DNA from: Crocosphaera chwakensis CCY0110
GTDB taxonomy: Bacteria; Cyanobacteriota; Cyanobacteriia; Cyanobacteriales; Microcystaceae
Assembly (NCBI RefSeq): GCF_000169335.1
Contig: NZ_AAXW01000011.1
Location: 62,001 to 126,000, forward strand
Direction: 5' to 3'
DNA: 64,000 nt
The notes beneath the pieces were generated by a model, which was not told the DNA's origin, made no database searches, and saw only the letters and a list, made by a program, of their open reading frames with translations. Shown in pieces: positions 27,167 through 36,245 of the stretch. The stretch's first letter is position 1. Each line of letters opens with the position of its first letter. The translations under genes were made by a program, and so were the position numbers.

Positions 27167-29155
27167 TTAACTCCCTAACATTTGTTGATAACGTCCTAAA
27201 GCAATCAAAGGGAAATAATGACGATAGAAATGATAGCGGATGTAGAAATGACAAGGAAAACCAGTTCCCGTAAATTCTGATTCTTCCCAGGTTCCTTCTT
27301 CGGTTTGGGTGTTTAATAAGTAGTTAATTCCTCGTTCAATACTATCAGTTTCAAAGTGATTTAATACTTCTCCTGCATCTAATAAACCAATCAAAGCCCA
27401 AGCCGTTTGAGAAGGGGTACTAACGCCTTTTCCTTTGAGACTGAGATCGTTATAACTCCAGCAGGTTTCCCCCCATCCTCCGTCTTCATTTTGACAGCTT
27501 AATAACCAGTTCATGCCTTGTTCTATTTGGGATTTATGTTGTTTGGGGTTAATAACAGCTAATGCAGATAAGACCCCACTGGTTCCGTAGATATAATTCA
27601 CACCCCAACGACCAAACCAACTACCATCTTTTTCTTGTTCTTCATAAAGATAATCGAGGGCTTTATTGAGGCGATCGCTTGACATTTCTAGGTCACAGCT
27701 ACCTACCATTTCTACTACTCTAGCAGTGACATCGGCGGTGTTAGGATCGATCATAGCTTTTAAGTCACCGTAAGGAATTTCATTTAACCAAGCTTGATCA
27801 TTATCTACATCAAAAGCAGCCCACCCCCCTGCTTTACATTGCATGGTTTCTATCCATTTTAAACAGCGATTAATAGCTGCTTGTTTTAGGGCTTCATCGG
27901 GTAATTTTATGCCATTTAATGCCATTACCACGGTAGCAGAATCATCGATATCAGGATAAAAACGATTGGTAAATTCAAATGCCCATCCGCCGGGTTTTCC
28001 TGTTTTGTTTTTAACTGCCCAGTCTCCATATTCAAGGACTTGTTTTTCTAATAACCATTTTCCTGCTTTTACTAAGGAAAAATGATCTTTGGGTAAACCA
28101 GAATCCGTTAAGGCTCGTATGCACCAAGCCGTATCCCATACAGGAGAAACACAAGCTTGCACTCGATAAGTATCATTTTCTTCGATAGAAAAACGATCAA
28201 TCGCTTCAAAACCTCGTTGAACCGAAGGATCAGCCACATCATAATTTAACACTCGAAATGCTAATAAAGAATTGACCATTGGGGGCATAATTCCTCCCCA
28301 ATCTCCTGTTTCTTGTTGATGGTCTAACATCCATCTTTCTGCTGCTTGGAGTCCTTGTTTTCGGAAGGGAACTAAGTCAACTTGTTCAGCCAATTTGAAA
28401 ACCTTATCTAAGCCTAAAAATAGGTCACCCCAATTATTATTTTTCGGTAATTCGTACTTAACATTTTCAATGCCTTCTGCATATAATTCATCTAGATTAA
28501 AGATAGGATCAATCGCAAAAACTGGCTTATCGTTAAAGACAATAATTAAAGGAACTGTGCTTTCTCTAGCCCAACTTGCCATTTCATAAATAGTGAAAGG
28601 AAAACTATTAGGAAATAACATAATCCACGGAGGAATAGAAGGAATTCCTTTCCAGCTATAACAACCGATTAATGCTAGGTGAAACTTAGTAAAAATTCGG
28701 GTTTTACTAATACCCCCTTGACTAATAATAAAGTTTTTAGCGCGAATTAAGGCAGGGTCATTCGAGGGGACTCCTAATAAACGTAAAGCCATATAAGCTT
28801 CTACGGAGGTACTAATTTCTCCCCCGTCTCCATAGAAGAGTTCCCAACCCCCATGTTCTCGTTGTTGCTGACGTAAATAAGCTTCAACTTTGTGTAGAGG
28901 ACGGGTTTTATCGGTTCCCCATATTTTATGAAGTAAGACTGTTTCAGCCGTTAGGGTAATGTTAGACTCTAATTCTGCCCACCAGTAGCCTTGAGGATAT
29001 TGTAGGGATAATAAATAATTTTGGCTGGCGGTGATGGCATCATTGAGGGATAAAGCGGGTTTATGAGTTTGTCTGTCTCGCGTTTGCATCGCTAATTCCG
29101 TTACACTCCTTCGATATTCCTTGTAGGAAACTATGTGGTTTAATAAATAACTCAT
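27167..29155 (-). CDS. shc: Squalene-hopene cyclase
   Basis: A 662-aa monotopic membrane enzyme that cyclises squalene to hopene or hopanol for hopanoid synthesis. The catalytic DxDD motif is DIDD near residue 400 (FYPDIDDSATVV), and several QW repeats are seen (QQEDGSWFGRWG-like, CQNEDGGWGETCW, TQTEEGTWEE). Length is typical of the family. The preferred start is the ATG at 29155; a second Met occurs at residue 23. It stands alone, convergent with the pentapeptide-TPR gene. Confidence 0.97.
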   Translation of the reverse strand: MSYLLNHIVSYKEYRRSVTELAMQTRDRQTHKPALSLNDAITASQNYLLSLQYPQGYWWAELESNITLTAETVLLHKIWGTDKTRPLHKVEAYLRQQQREHGGWELFYGDGGEISTSVEAYMALRLLGVPSNDPALIRAKNFIISQGGISKTRIFTKFHLALIGCYSWKGIPSIPPWIMLFPNSFPFTIYEMASWARESTVPLIIVFNDKPVFAIDPIFNLDELYAEGIENVKYELPKNNNWGDLFLGLDKVFKLAEQVDLVPFRKQGLQAAERWMLDHQQETGDWGGIMPPMVNSLLAFRVLNYDVADPSVQRGFEAIDRFSIEENDTYRVQACVSPVWDTAWCIRALTDSGLPKDHFSLVKAGKWLLEKQVLEYGDWAVKNKTGKPGGWAFEFTNRFYPDIDDSATVVMALNGIKLPDEALKQAAINRCLKWIETMQCKAGGWAAFDVDNDQAWLNEIPYGDLKAMIDPNTADVTARVVEMVGSCDLEMSSDRLNKALDYLYEEQEKDGSWFGRWGVNYIYGTSGVLSALAVINPKQHKSQIEQGMNWLLSCQNEDGGWGETCWSYNDLSLKGKGVSTPSQTAWALIGLLDAGEVLNHFETDSIERGINYLLNTQTEEGTWEESEFTGTGFPCHFYIRYHFYRHYFPLIALGRYQQMLGS

Positions 29156-29337
29156 TGGTACATTTATCCTATGAGTTATATCTTTTTTAATTATAGTTGG
29201 TCTTACGGTAGCTCATTAACTAACTCTCTAAATAGTCGTTTTGCTACATGGCTGACTACTTTCATGCTTAATAATTCGGATGGGTGTTTCCTGTAACTTT
29301 GGTCTTTTCATCCATGTACAAGTAACTGATCACTGAT

Positions 29338-30690
29338 TTATTTATCTCCGCAAACTTGTTGTAAAGTTCCGACGAATTCGGGATAAGAAATAGCGGCCGC
29401 TTCTGCACGGTTAATAATAGTTTTTCCTTTAGCATTTAAAGCTGCGATCGCTAAACTCATGGCAATCCGATGGTCGGTATAACTATCAACGTCAGCAGCG
29501 TTTAAAGGAGTCCCTCCGATGATTTCTAAGCCATCAGATAACTCAGTAATGTTAGCCCCCATTTTAGTTAATTCTGAAGCCATTACCGCCAAGCGATCGC
29601 TTTCTTTTACCCTTAATTCTGCTGCATCTTTGATAACTGTTTTACCTGTAGCAAAAATAGCAGCAACGGCTAAAATTGGGACTTCATCGATCAGTCTAGG
29701 AAGAATATCCCCTGCAATGGTACAGCCTTTCAACTGACAAGATTTAACCCGTAAGTCAGCCACGGGTTCCCCAGTAACAATGCGTTTATTTTCTAGGGTA
29801 ATGTCTGCATCCATCATTTCTAAGGCTTCTAAAATACCAGTTCGAGTGGGATTAATGCCCACATTTTCAATTAATAATTCTGACCCAGGAACGATAGATG
29901 CTGCGACTAACCAAAAGGCTGCCGAACTAATATCCCCTGGAACAATTACTTTTTGGCCGGTTAGTTTGGGATGACCGATAATGGTAACACTATGGGTTTT
30001 AGAATCGATTTCTAAGGTTGCGCCAAAAGCTTGTAACAGCCGTTCGCTGTGGTCACGGGATAAAGCAGGTTCCGTGACTGTGGTTTTCCCTTCTGTCATC
30101 AACCCTGCTAATAAGATACAAGATTTAACTTGCGCTGAGGCAATGGGGGAATGGTAATGGATGGGTTTCAGGGTTTGTCCTTTGACGGATAATGGTGCTA
30201 ACGTATTGTTTTTGCGTCCCCATATTTGCGCTGACATTTCTTGTAAGGGTTTGATGACACGGGACATAGGACGCGATCGCAAAGAAGCATCCCCCGTCAC
30301 ACAAAAAAGGCGATCAGGGTGAGACGCTAATAAGCCTAACATCAAGCGCATAGTTGTGCCAGAGTTCCCTGCATTTAGTACGTCTTGGGGTTCTTCTAAC
30401 TTGCCTAAGCCAATTCCTTGTACGGTAACTTTATCGCTGTTTAAGGGGGATATTTTCGCCCCCATCGCGCGGAAACACTCGGCGGTACTGCGAGGATCTT
30501 CTCCTAATAATAAGCCTTCGATAATCGTTTCTCCTTCTGCGATCGCCCCTAACATCAAAGCGCGATGAGAAATGGATTTATCCCCAGGTATTTGCAGGGT
30601 TCCTTGAAGAAATAATCCTGTGTTAGGAGGGGTTATGGTTAAAATTTGCTGATTTTCTACACTTTGCAGGTTAATGATCGACTTAGACAT
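29338..30690 (-). CDS. aroA: 3-phosphoshikimate 1-carboxyvinyltransferase (EPSP synthase)
   Basis: A cytosolic shikimate-pathway enzyme that joins shikimate-3-phosphate with phosphoenolpyruvate. Marks: [15 protein letters not shown] at the N-terminus, [12 protein letters not shown], and RVKESDRLA in the C-terminal half with the conserved Arg/Lys/Glu set. An N-terminal extension of about 25 residues precedes the first motif. The length is 450 aa. It is divided from shc, on the same strand, by 182 bases without clear features. Confidence 0.97.
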   Translation of the reverse strand: MSKSIINLQSVENQQILTITPPNTGLFLQGTLQIPGDKSISHRALMLGAIAEGETIIEGLLLGEDPRSTAECFRAMGAKISPLNSDKVTVQGIGLGKLEEPQDVLNAGNSGTTMRLMLGLLASHPDRLFCVTGDASLRSRPMSRVIKPLQEMSAQIWGRKNNTLAPLSVKGQTLKPIHYHSPIASAQVKSCILLAGLMTEGKTTVTEPALSRDHSERLLQAFGATLEIDSKTHSVTIIGHPKLTGQKVIVPGDISSAAFWLVAASIVPGSELLIENVGINPTRTGILEALEMMDADITLENKRIVTGEPVADLRVKSCQLKGCTIAGDILPRLIDEVPILAVAAIFATGKTVIKDAAELRVKESDRLAVMASELTKMGANITELSDGLEIIGGTPLNAADVDSYTDHRIAMSLAIAALNAKGKTIINRAEAAAISYPEFVGTLQQVCGDK

Positions 30691-30765
30691 AGGTTAAGAT
30701 TCAAAAGTTACCCGTCAGATGGAAAGGATGCTGACATAGGTATTTTATCAATGAATAAATAATAG

Positions 30766-30795
30766 TTAATAATTAATAATTAATAATTAATAATT
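30766..30795. repeat. TTAATAA heptanucleotide tandem repeat
   Basis: Four perfect copies of TTAATAA and a partial fifth, close to the 3' end of the Uma2 gene and upstream of aroA. It resembles the short tandem heptamer repeats common in cyanobacteria. Confidence 0.9.
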
Positions 30796-30803
30796 GTTTT
30801 TAC

Positions 30804-31373
30804 TTAATTCCAACTAACATCTTCGTATATTTCTGTTAAGTCAGCTTCAAATTTAATACTTTTTAGTATAAAATTTTTACAATCCGCATGATACACTTCT
30901 AACACCCATAAACCTTGCTCATTTTTTCTAAAACATTCAATTCGTTGATGTTTAGTATTAATTAAAACATATTCTTCTAAACTGTCTAAGCTTTGATAAT
31001 CAATAAATTTATCTCCCCTATCAAACGCTTCGGTTGAGTCTGATAAAACCTCAATAATCAGTTTAGGATAACATTTATAAGTATTAGTTTCTTGGTCTTT
31101 TGAATCACAAGTGATCAGTACATCAGGATAATAAAAACGATTAAGATGTTCTAGTCTAACTTTCATATCACTGATGTAGACTCGACAATTTGATCCTCTT
31201 ACATGATTTCGCAATAATGCAAAGATATTTCCTGCAATGGTAACATGAGCATCAGATGCACCAGTCATTTCAAAAATATGTCCATCTATGTATTCATGTT
31301 TAATATTTTGCTGTTTTTCTAATTCAAGATATTCTTCAGGAGTTAGAGGAGAAGATTCAGATAAAGCAATCAT
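30804..31373 (-). CDS. Uma2-family (DUF820) PD-(D/E)xK nuclease-like protein
   Basis: A 189-aa protein of the very common cyanobacterial Uma2 family. The restriction-endonuclease-like core is seen as RFYYPDVLITCDS and KLIIEVLSDSTE, giving the Asp and Glu of the active site, with a Lys soon after (DRGDKFIDYQ). The N-terminal SPLTPEEYLELEKQQNIKHEYIDGH pattern is typical. These proteins are often found beside transposons; the biological role is unknown. A second, divergent member lies at 54.3 kb. Confidence 0.92.
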   Translation of the reverse strand: MIALSESSPLTPEEYLELEKQQNIKHEYIDGHIFEMTGASDAHVTIAGNIFALLRNHVRGSNCRVYISDMKVRLEHLNRFYYPDVLITCDSKDQETNTYKCYPKLIIEVLSDSTEAFDRGDKFIDYQSLDSLEEYVLINTKHQRIECFRKNEQGLWVLEVYHADCKNFILKSIKFEADLTEIYEDVSWN

Positions 31374-31525
31374 AGGACTTAATTTAATACTTTATAAGTG
31401 TATAATAGCAAAACTAATTATCAATTAAAACGTATTGAATAGAGAAGTTGTGATTAACCAACCCCTCTAAAAATCCAAACTAATAATAGACTATTTTTTC
31501 TAGCAAGAGAAAATTAGTCAAAAAG

Positions 31526-31954
31526 TCATGAAACTGCTAAAAGCTCTGAGAAGGTTCTAATTTTTTGGACATTATTTTTAAGAGTTAATATATTTGCTTC
31601 TAGTTCTTCGCTCTTATTTATACCTAATTTCGACTGAGTTTTAGCTGAATCTGCAAAATGGATTTCAGATAATGTGACTTTTATTCCGAATACAAGACTC
31701 AAAATTTTATGATAGTCAAAGACACTATCTCCTATCATTTTTTCATCTATATCTTTCAGTAACTCTTGACAATATTCTTCAAGAATTGAGCAATCCGAGT
31801 AACAACTTTTTCCTAAAGTTAAGTTTTGAATTATGGTTTCTAAACAGTTAGCTATTTTATTGATCTGAAATACCAAGTTCTGATAGTTTTTGTATCCAAT
31901 TCTTTTAACTTGGACTAAAGAACTTTCTTTTGATTCTAATAAATTGGTAATCAT
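31526..31954 (-). CDS. Helical hypothetical protein
   Basis: A 142-aa, mostly helical soluble protein with a Cys pair (SCYSDC) near the middle. The ATG at 31954 is chosen because a strong AAAGGAG ribosome site lies 8 bases before it; the longer frame to 31981 would run through that site. No family recognised. It is divergent from isiA with a long intergenic region between. Confidence 0.6.
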   Translation of the reverse strand: MITNLLESKESSLVQVKRIGYKNYQNLVFQINKIANCLETIIQNLTLGKSCYSDCSILEEYCQELLKDIDEKMIGDSVFDYHKILSLVFGIKVTLSEIHFADSAKTQSKLGINKSEELEANILTLKNNVQKIRTFSELLAVS

Positions 31955-31981
31955 GGTTTGATCTCCTTTGAAACTTAGCAA

Positions 31982-32518
31982 AAATATAATTATTAATATA
32001 GGATTAAATTTTTCAAAATTAACTCTATAAAATGGCTGAGAAATGTCTGACCTTATTAGGGTAAATTAGTGTTTTTTATTTCTGAAGAAGTATCACTGAG
32101 GTAAGATTTATGACATCTTATTTTTATGGTATTAACGTTTTGTTTATCTCCCTAAAATCTACAATCCTTTCTGATATAGGTTTTCAGCCCAATTCCTCAT
32201 AATAGCAATGGATAGTAACCAAGCTAATGATGTTTTTTATGTTATGAATACATAACTTAGTTGATAGTTTAAATAATATTTTTGTGCTAATAAGAATTTT
32301 AACGTTTTCAATATATTTTAACTTTTGTTCAAAAATTTGTACTTTTAATAAAACTAATAAAGCACATATACAAAAATCTAACTAAGATGACAACTGCTCT
32401 CAATGGAGAATTAAACAATTCTTAATGGTTTTATCTTGCTAATCTTTTTAAGTTGGTAGTAAGCTTATTGATAGTATTTTTCAATAAGTGTTCATTAAGT
32501 TGTTCAATGAGAATCATC
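31982..32518. other. Long AT-rich leader and promoter region of isiA
   Basis: 537 bases without a credible gene between a minus-strand hypothetical gene and isiA. Its length suggests a long 5' untranslated leader or several regulatory sites, as reported for isiA elsewhere. I could not place -35/-10 boxes with confidence. A Fur-box-like core lies at the very end, next to the start codon. Confidence 0.5.
32506..32517 (+). promoter_or_regulatory. Fur-box-like core next to the isiA start
   Basis: AATGAGAATCAT differs in one position from the core AATGATAATCAT of the Fur consensus and lies directly before the isiA ATG. isiA is classically Fur-repressed and iron-starvation-induced. The position, inside the leader and over the ribosome-binding zone, is unusual for a repressor site, so it may be coincidental. 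Confidence 0.35.
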
Positions 32519-33550
32519 ATGCAAACTTACGACAATTCAACAGTGAAATATGACTGGTGGGCAGGAAATGCCAGATTTGCCGATAAATCAGGCTTATTTA
32601 TCGTTGCTCACGTTGCACAGGCTGCTTTGATCATGTTTTGGGCAGGTGCATTTACGCTGTTTGAACTTTCTACCTATTCTTCTGATTTGCCGATGGGAGA
32701 ACAGGGATTAATTTTATTACCTCACTTAGCTACATTAGGCTTTGGAGTCGGACAAGGAGGAGAAGTTATTGATAGTTATTCCTTTTTTATCATTGGAGTG
32801 CTACACTTAATCTCATCTGCAGTATTAGGTGCTGGTGCCTTGTTTCATCTTTTACAGGCGCCGAATGATTTAAAAACCACAGAAGGAGGTGCGCGTCGCT
32901 TTCATTTTGAGTGGGATGACCCGAAAAAATTGGGTATTATTTTAGGTCATCACCTCTTGTTTTTAGGCATCGGTGCATTGTTATTAGTGGGAAAAGCCAT
33001 GTATTGGGGTGGGTTGTACGACTCCACTACTGAAACGGTTCGTTTAGTGACTCAACCCACTTTAGACCCCTTAGTTATCTACGGTTATCAGACTCACTTT
33101 GCCAGTGTTAATAACCTAGAAGACTTAGTTGGTGGACATATTTATGTGGGTTTTCTTCTCTTAGCCGGCGGTATTTGGCATATTATTGTCCCACCGATGG
33201 AATGGGCGAAAAAACGCCTTATTTTCTCAGGAGAAGCCATTTTATCCTATTCTCTCGGTGGTATTGCCTTAGCAGGGTTTGTGGCTGCTTATTTCTGTGC
33301 TGTGAATACTTTAGCCTATCCCCCCGAATTTTATGGTCTTCCTTTAGAAGTAAAGTTAGGTATTACCCCTTATTTTGCCGATACAGCGATTTTAGACTTG
33401 GGTAAACATACCTCCCGTTGCTGGTTAGCTAATGCTCACTTTTTCTTAGCCTTTTTCTTCTTACAAGGTCATCTTTGGCACGCAATACGCGCTTTAGGGT
33501 TTGACTTTAAACGAGTTGAAACTGCGCTGAATAACTTTGAACAAGTGTAA
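32519..33550 (+). CDS. isiA: Iron-stress chlorophyll-binding protein CP43' (IsiA)
   Basis: A 343-aa thylakoid membrane protein of the CP43/Pcb antenna family that forms rings around photosystem I under iron limitation. The six transmembrane helices carry His residues that bind chlorophyll ([83 protein letters not shown]). The large lumenal loop of CP43 is absent and there is no PsaL-like tail, as expected for IsiA. The frame is open 22 codons further upstream, but family proteins start MQTY, as at 32519. It is followed by a hydrolase gene and not by isiB. Confidence 0.95.
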   Translation: MQTYDNSTVKYDWWAGNARFADKSGLFIVAHVAQAALIMFWAGAFTLFELSTYSSDLPMGEQGLILLPHLATLGFGVGQGGEVIDSYSFFIIGVLHLISSAVLGAGALFHLLQAPNDLKTTEGGARRFHFEWDDPKKLGIILGHHLLFLGIGALLLVGKAMYWGGLYDSTTETVRLVTQPTLDPLVIYGYQTHFASVNNLEDLVGGHIYVGFLLLAGGIWHIIVPPMEWAKKRLIFSGEAILSYSLGGIALAGFVAAYFCAVNTLAYPPEFYGLPLEVKLGITPYFADTAILDLGKHTSRCWLANAHFFLAFFFLQGHLWHAIRALGFDFKRVETALNNFEQV

Positions 33551-33570
33551 ATAACACGCAATAAAAAAGG

Positions 33571-33624
33571 AGTTAAGGGGTGTCTTTGGCGTTGTGAGAG
33601 GCACTAATAGACATCCGCTTAACT
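33571..33624 (+). promoter_or_regulatory. Intercistronic hairpin after isiA
   Basis: Two nested stems, AGTTAAG / CTTAACT (7 bp) and TGTCT / AGACA (5 bp), separated by small internal loops, lie between isiA and the hydrolase gene. This could slow readthrough or stabilise the isiA 3' end, consistent with the excess of monocistronic isiA known in other cyanobacteria. Confidence 0.6.
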
Positions 33625-33681
33625 TTCCTATTTCCACTCTATCTTAATTGTGCCTTAAATTTTTCAAAATTGGAGTTTCTT

Positions 33682-34437
33682 ATGTCTTCTCGTCCCACCG
33701 CTTTATGGTTAAGTGTTAGTCCTGCATTGCAACGGTTTAACCGTCCTTTAATTAGTCAACTGTCTCAACATCATGGGGTTGCTTTATGGGAGTATCAGCA
33801 AACTCCTGACGAACCTATAGGTTTAGATGTCGCATTTGTATTATTACACGACTATCTTAAACAATTAGAGCAACCTCTGCATCTTATTGGTCATGGTACC
33901 AGTGGGTGGTTGGGGATGATGTATGCACAACATTATCCTGAGAGAGTGAAGTCCTTGACTTTGTTATCAGTGGGGGCTAATTTATCTGTAGATTGGCAAA
34001 GTCACTATTATGCCATGTTCAAGACATTACCTTGCGATCGCCACACTATTTTAACTCAAATGGTTAATAGTTTATTTGGCCATCAATGTCCTTTCAAAAG
34101 TCAGTTGTTAACCTATGTTTTAGAGCAAGATTTATTATCTTCTCCCTCTCCTCATACCTTAGTTGAACAAGTGAGTATTATACCACAGTTGATATCAGTT
34201 CCTTTATTTATTGCTGGTAGTCAAGATGATATGGTCATTTCCAATTATCAATTAAATGCTTGGAAACCTTGGTTAAAATCAGGGGATATATTATGGCAAT
34301 GTGCTGAAGGAAGACATTTTTTCCATTGTACAAACTTTGAATTAGTCGGTGAAAAAATTACTAATTTTTGGCAAAGTTTAGCAAAGGAAATAGGGAACAA
34401 TAAACAGGTAGTCGTCACTCAAAAAGGTAGTGTTTAG
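33682..34437 (+). CDS. Alpha/beta hydrolase in the isi operon (IsiC-like)
   Basis: A 251-aa soluble alpha/beta hydrolase-fold protein. The nucleophile elbow region reads LHLIGHGTSGWLGMMYAQHYP, in which the usual G-x-S-x-G is replaced by GHGTSGW, so the nucleophile may be shifted or lost. The late acid (GSQDDMV) and His (EGRHFFHC) regions are present. The ATG at 33682 has GGAG 8 bases upstream; the longer TTG start is rejected. It lies 131 bases after isiA on the same strand, as the IsiC-type hydrolase does in isiABC operons, here without isiB. The substrate is unknown. Confidence 0.8.
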   Translation: MSSRPTALWLSVSPALQRFNRPLISQLSQHHGVALWEYQQTPDEPIGLDVAFVLLHDYLKQLEQPLHLIGHGTSGWLGMMYAQHYPERVKSLTLLSVGANLSVDWQSHYYAMFKTLPCDRHTILTQMVNSLFGHQCPFKSQLLTYVLEQDLLSSPSPHTLVEQVSIIPQLISVPLFIAGSQDDMVISNYQLNAWKPWLKSGDILWQCAEGRHFFHCTNFELVGEKITNFWQSLAKEIGNNKQVVVTQKGSV

Positions 34438-34446
34438 AGATTTTTT

Positions 34447-34743
34447 ATGGCTTTGCAAAAAATTATCATGACTCAACTGGGTTGGTTTTGTCCTTTTATT
34501 ATTTGGTTGGTTTTACTGTGTTTTTTTTGTGCAATTTTCTTTGCTATTCAAGATGGGTTTTTGTATTTAAAAAAGCTTCATCAAGTTCCTTGCGATCGCT
34601 GTTCTTTTTATACAGGTGAAACTTGTTTAAAGTGTACAATACATCCTTATAAAGCGTTCACCGAAGAAGCAATTAATTGCGAAGATTGGGAAGGCAACTA
34701 TTCTTATTCGCCGGTGTTTATTTCTGAGCAAGAAGTAAGATAA
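34447..34743 (+). CDS. Cys-rich small membrane protein downstream of isiA
   Basis: A 98-aa protein with one strong transmembrane helix (residues about 12-36, itself holding three Cys) followed by a soluble domain with four Cys in the pattern CDRC-x8-CLKC and one more in INCEDW. The CxxC pairs could bind a metal or FeS centre. It starts 9 bases after the hydrolase stop, so it is probably co-transcribed with isiA and tied to iron stress (inference). Not recognised as a named family. Confidence 0.7.
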   Translation: MALQKIIMTQLGWFCPFIIWLVLLCFFCAIFFAIQDGFLYLKKLHQVPCDRCSFYTGETCLKCTIHPYKAFTEEAINCEDWEGNYSYSPVFISEQEVR

Positions 34744-34760
34744 TTATGGTTTTAAATGGG

Positions 34761-34885
34761 TTATACTAATTCTCAAAAGTAACTGAAGACTTGTCATTGC
34801 GAGGAGTAATATAAACAGTAAGCTTTGACTTTTATTAAAAATACCCCGAAGCAATCTCTTTAAGTATTTTTGAGAACTGGTATTA
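34761..34885. mobile_element. MITE-like palindromic element
   Basis: A 125-bp non-coding segment with imperfect terminal inverted repeats: 18 of 24 bases pair between TTATACTAATTCTCAAAAGT and the complement of the right end. The inside holds the widespread TTGTCATTGCGAGGAG ... CGAAGCAATCTC motif pair. This fits a small non-autonomous or REP-type element following the isi cluster. Confidence 0.6.
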
Positions 34886-34932
34886 CTCTATTTATCTAAA
34901 TTATAGCCCATTTAATTGATTTAGGAGTTGAG

Positions 34933-34970
34933 GCGATCTCGAAGAGATTCGCTTTGCGGTGCGCTTTTTT
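34933..34970. repeat. Short palindromic repeat fragment
   Basis: GCGATCTC-GAA-GAGATTCGC forms an almost perfect stem and is followed by CTTTGCGGTGCGC and a T run. It looks like a copy of a dispersed GC-rich repeat in an otherwise AT-rich intergene. Confidence 0.5.
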
Positions 34971-35010
34971 TATCAATAGGTTAATGGAGTGCAAGTTAAG
35001 AAAACAGTAG

Positions 35011-35072
35011 GGTGGGTTAGACGGCGATAATTCAGATTATTACAAGGATATAACAATCCGTCGTAACCCACC
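35011..35072. repeat. Inverted repeat GGTGGGTTA...TAACCCACC
   Basis: A 62-bp segment whose ends, GGTGGGTTAGACGG and CCGTCGTAACCCACC, are near-perfect inverted copies. The GTGGGTTA type is a common dispersed repeat family in cyanobacteria. It lies in the 631-base gene-poor stretch between the isi cluster and the next gene. Confidence 0.6.
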
Positions 35073-35086
35073 ATTTCCATAACTGT

Positions 35087-35230
35087 TTATAACTGTAACT
35101 GTTCCTTCAGTGCTTCTGGAATATTTCTAGTAATTACATGACATAACTTTTTGCCCTGCCCACCTTCTTCTGTAGTTTTGTTTCTCTTCTTTTCTTTCTC
35201 AAAAACAGAGGTAACAGGCGCACAAATTTT
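35087..35230 (-). pseudogene. Possible gene tail without start
   Basis: An open frame of about 46 codons (ending KLCHVITRNIPEALKEQLQL and a stop) with no start codon and a stop just upstream. The composition looks coding (Lys/Glu-rich), which suggests the 3' remnant of a lost gene. No family assigned; the evidence is weak. Confidence 0.3.
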
Positions 35231-35374
35231 CCATCATGTATAGAATATCATGTCAAGTCAAGAAAAAGCAAGCATTTTTAACATTAATTGATGATTATGA
35301 TTCGATGGACAACTGTCTTCAATACTATAGTTAAAATAGGAGATTATATAATTAGATGAGAGTCAATTAACTAA

Positions 35375-35932
35375 ATGGGACCATCATTTACCAACATTAT
35401 TGTTAAAGGACAAACACAAGATATCCTGGTGAACTATTTAAAACAACTCAATAGAATAGCATACGTATCTCCAACAGAAAATGATTATACTGTTGTTTAT
35501 GATCAAAAATCTGAACAAGATTTAAAACAGCTTTCTGATTTAGCCAATCAAATTTCTAAAGATTTAACTTGCTTAGCTTTTGCCATTTTAATCTATGATG
35601 AATCTGTTTTTTGTTATGAATTATATGAGCAAGGAAAATTATTAGATGAATATAATTCTAATCCAGATATTCATGATAATAACTATAATCTAAATAATTT
35701 AGCTTTTCCAGAAGGAGGAGATGCAGAAAAAATTTGCAATAAATTAGGGGTAAAATCAATGATTGATAAAGTTCGACCAATTTTACGAGAACCCAACAAT
35801 TCTGAATTTTATTTGTTAGCTTCAACAAGACACAAACGATTAGTTAAAGTATTAGGAATTCCTATTTTTTGGTCAACTGATTTTGTTGGAGGGTATAGAT
35901 ATATAGACTATCTCAACCTAGTTTTGATATAA
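35375..35932 (+). CDS. Hypothetical protein
   Basis: A 185-aa acidic soluble protein without signal peptide or membrane segments. Its N-terminus, SFTNIIVKGQTQDILVNYLKQLNRIAYVSPT, has a beta-alpha-beta look, and the C-terminal half has a glycine turn near LAFPEGGDAEKI. The overall size and acidity are reminiscent of immunity or single-domain partner proteins, but I recognise no family. It lies just upstream of a hicA remnant on the same strand, in a decaying accessory pocket. Confidence 0.6.
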   Translation: MGPSFTNIIVKGQTQDILVNYLKQLNRIAYVSPTENDYTVVYDQKSEQDLKQLSDLANQISKDLTCLAFAILIYDESVFCYELYEQGKLLDEYNSNPDIHDNNYNLNNLAFPEGGDAEKICNKLGVKSMIDKVRPILREPNNSEFYLLASTRHKRLVKVLGIPIFWSTDFVGGYRYIDYLNLVLI

Positions 35933-35950
35933 TCAGGCTATTCAATAAAA

Positions 35951-36067
35951 ATGATCCTATCAATCAATATTAGTAGTCAAAAAAGTCAGAAAAATCTCAA
36001 AACCTTAGAAAAACTCGGTTTTGTTCAAATTCGTCAATAAGGAAATCATTTAATTCTTAAAAAATAA
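35951..36067 (+). pseudogene. HicA-type toxin remnant
   Basis: Reading from the ATG at 35951, the frame gives NLKTLEKLGFVQIRQ, a stop (TAA at 36038-36040), then GNHLILKK and a second stop. HicA toxins carry LxxLGFxxxRQxGSHxxLxK, so the first TAA replaces the Lys of RQKG(S/N)H. The rest of the RNA-binding fold and any hicB are missing. A 14-base direct repeat (AATTCTTAAAAAAT) lies at the broken end. Confidence 0.6.
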
Positions 36068-36245
36068 TTCTTAAAAAATAACTGAAAAGTGAAGAAGGAG
36101 AAATCATTGAAACAGAAACCCCATAAATCACGTCTACACTAGCCATGACCTTATAATTAACAGATCAATCAGTCAAAAACCCCTGGTCATTTTGGACAAG
36201 ATCATCGACAATTAATCAATTAATCATTTAACTATATATAAACTT

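Noticed and set aside
33175..33405. 76-codon frame inside isiA
   Set aside because: Alternate frame of a strongly conserved membrane gene.
32519..33550. Antisense RNA (IsrR-like) opposite isiA
   Set aside because: Known from Synechocystis, but no promoter or terminator for it can be read here; left out for lack of evidence.
36068..36245. glmS ribozyme or riboswitch upstream of glmS
   Set aside because: The region is short and AT-rich with no ribozyme core elements recognisable.
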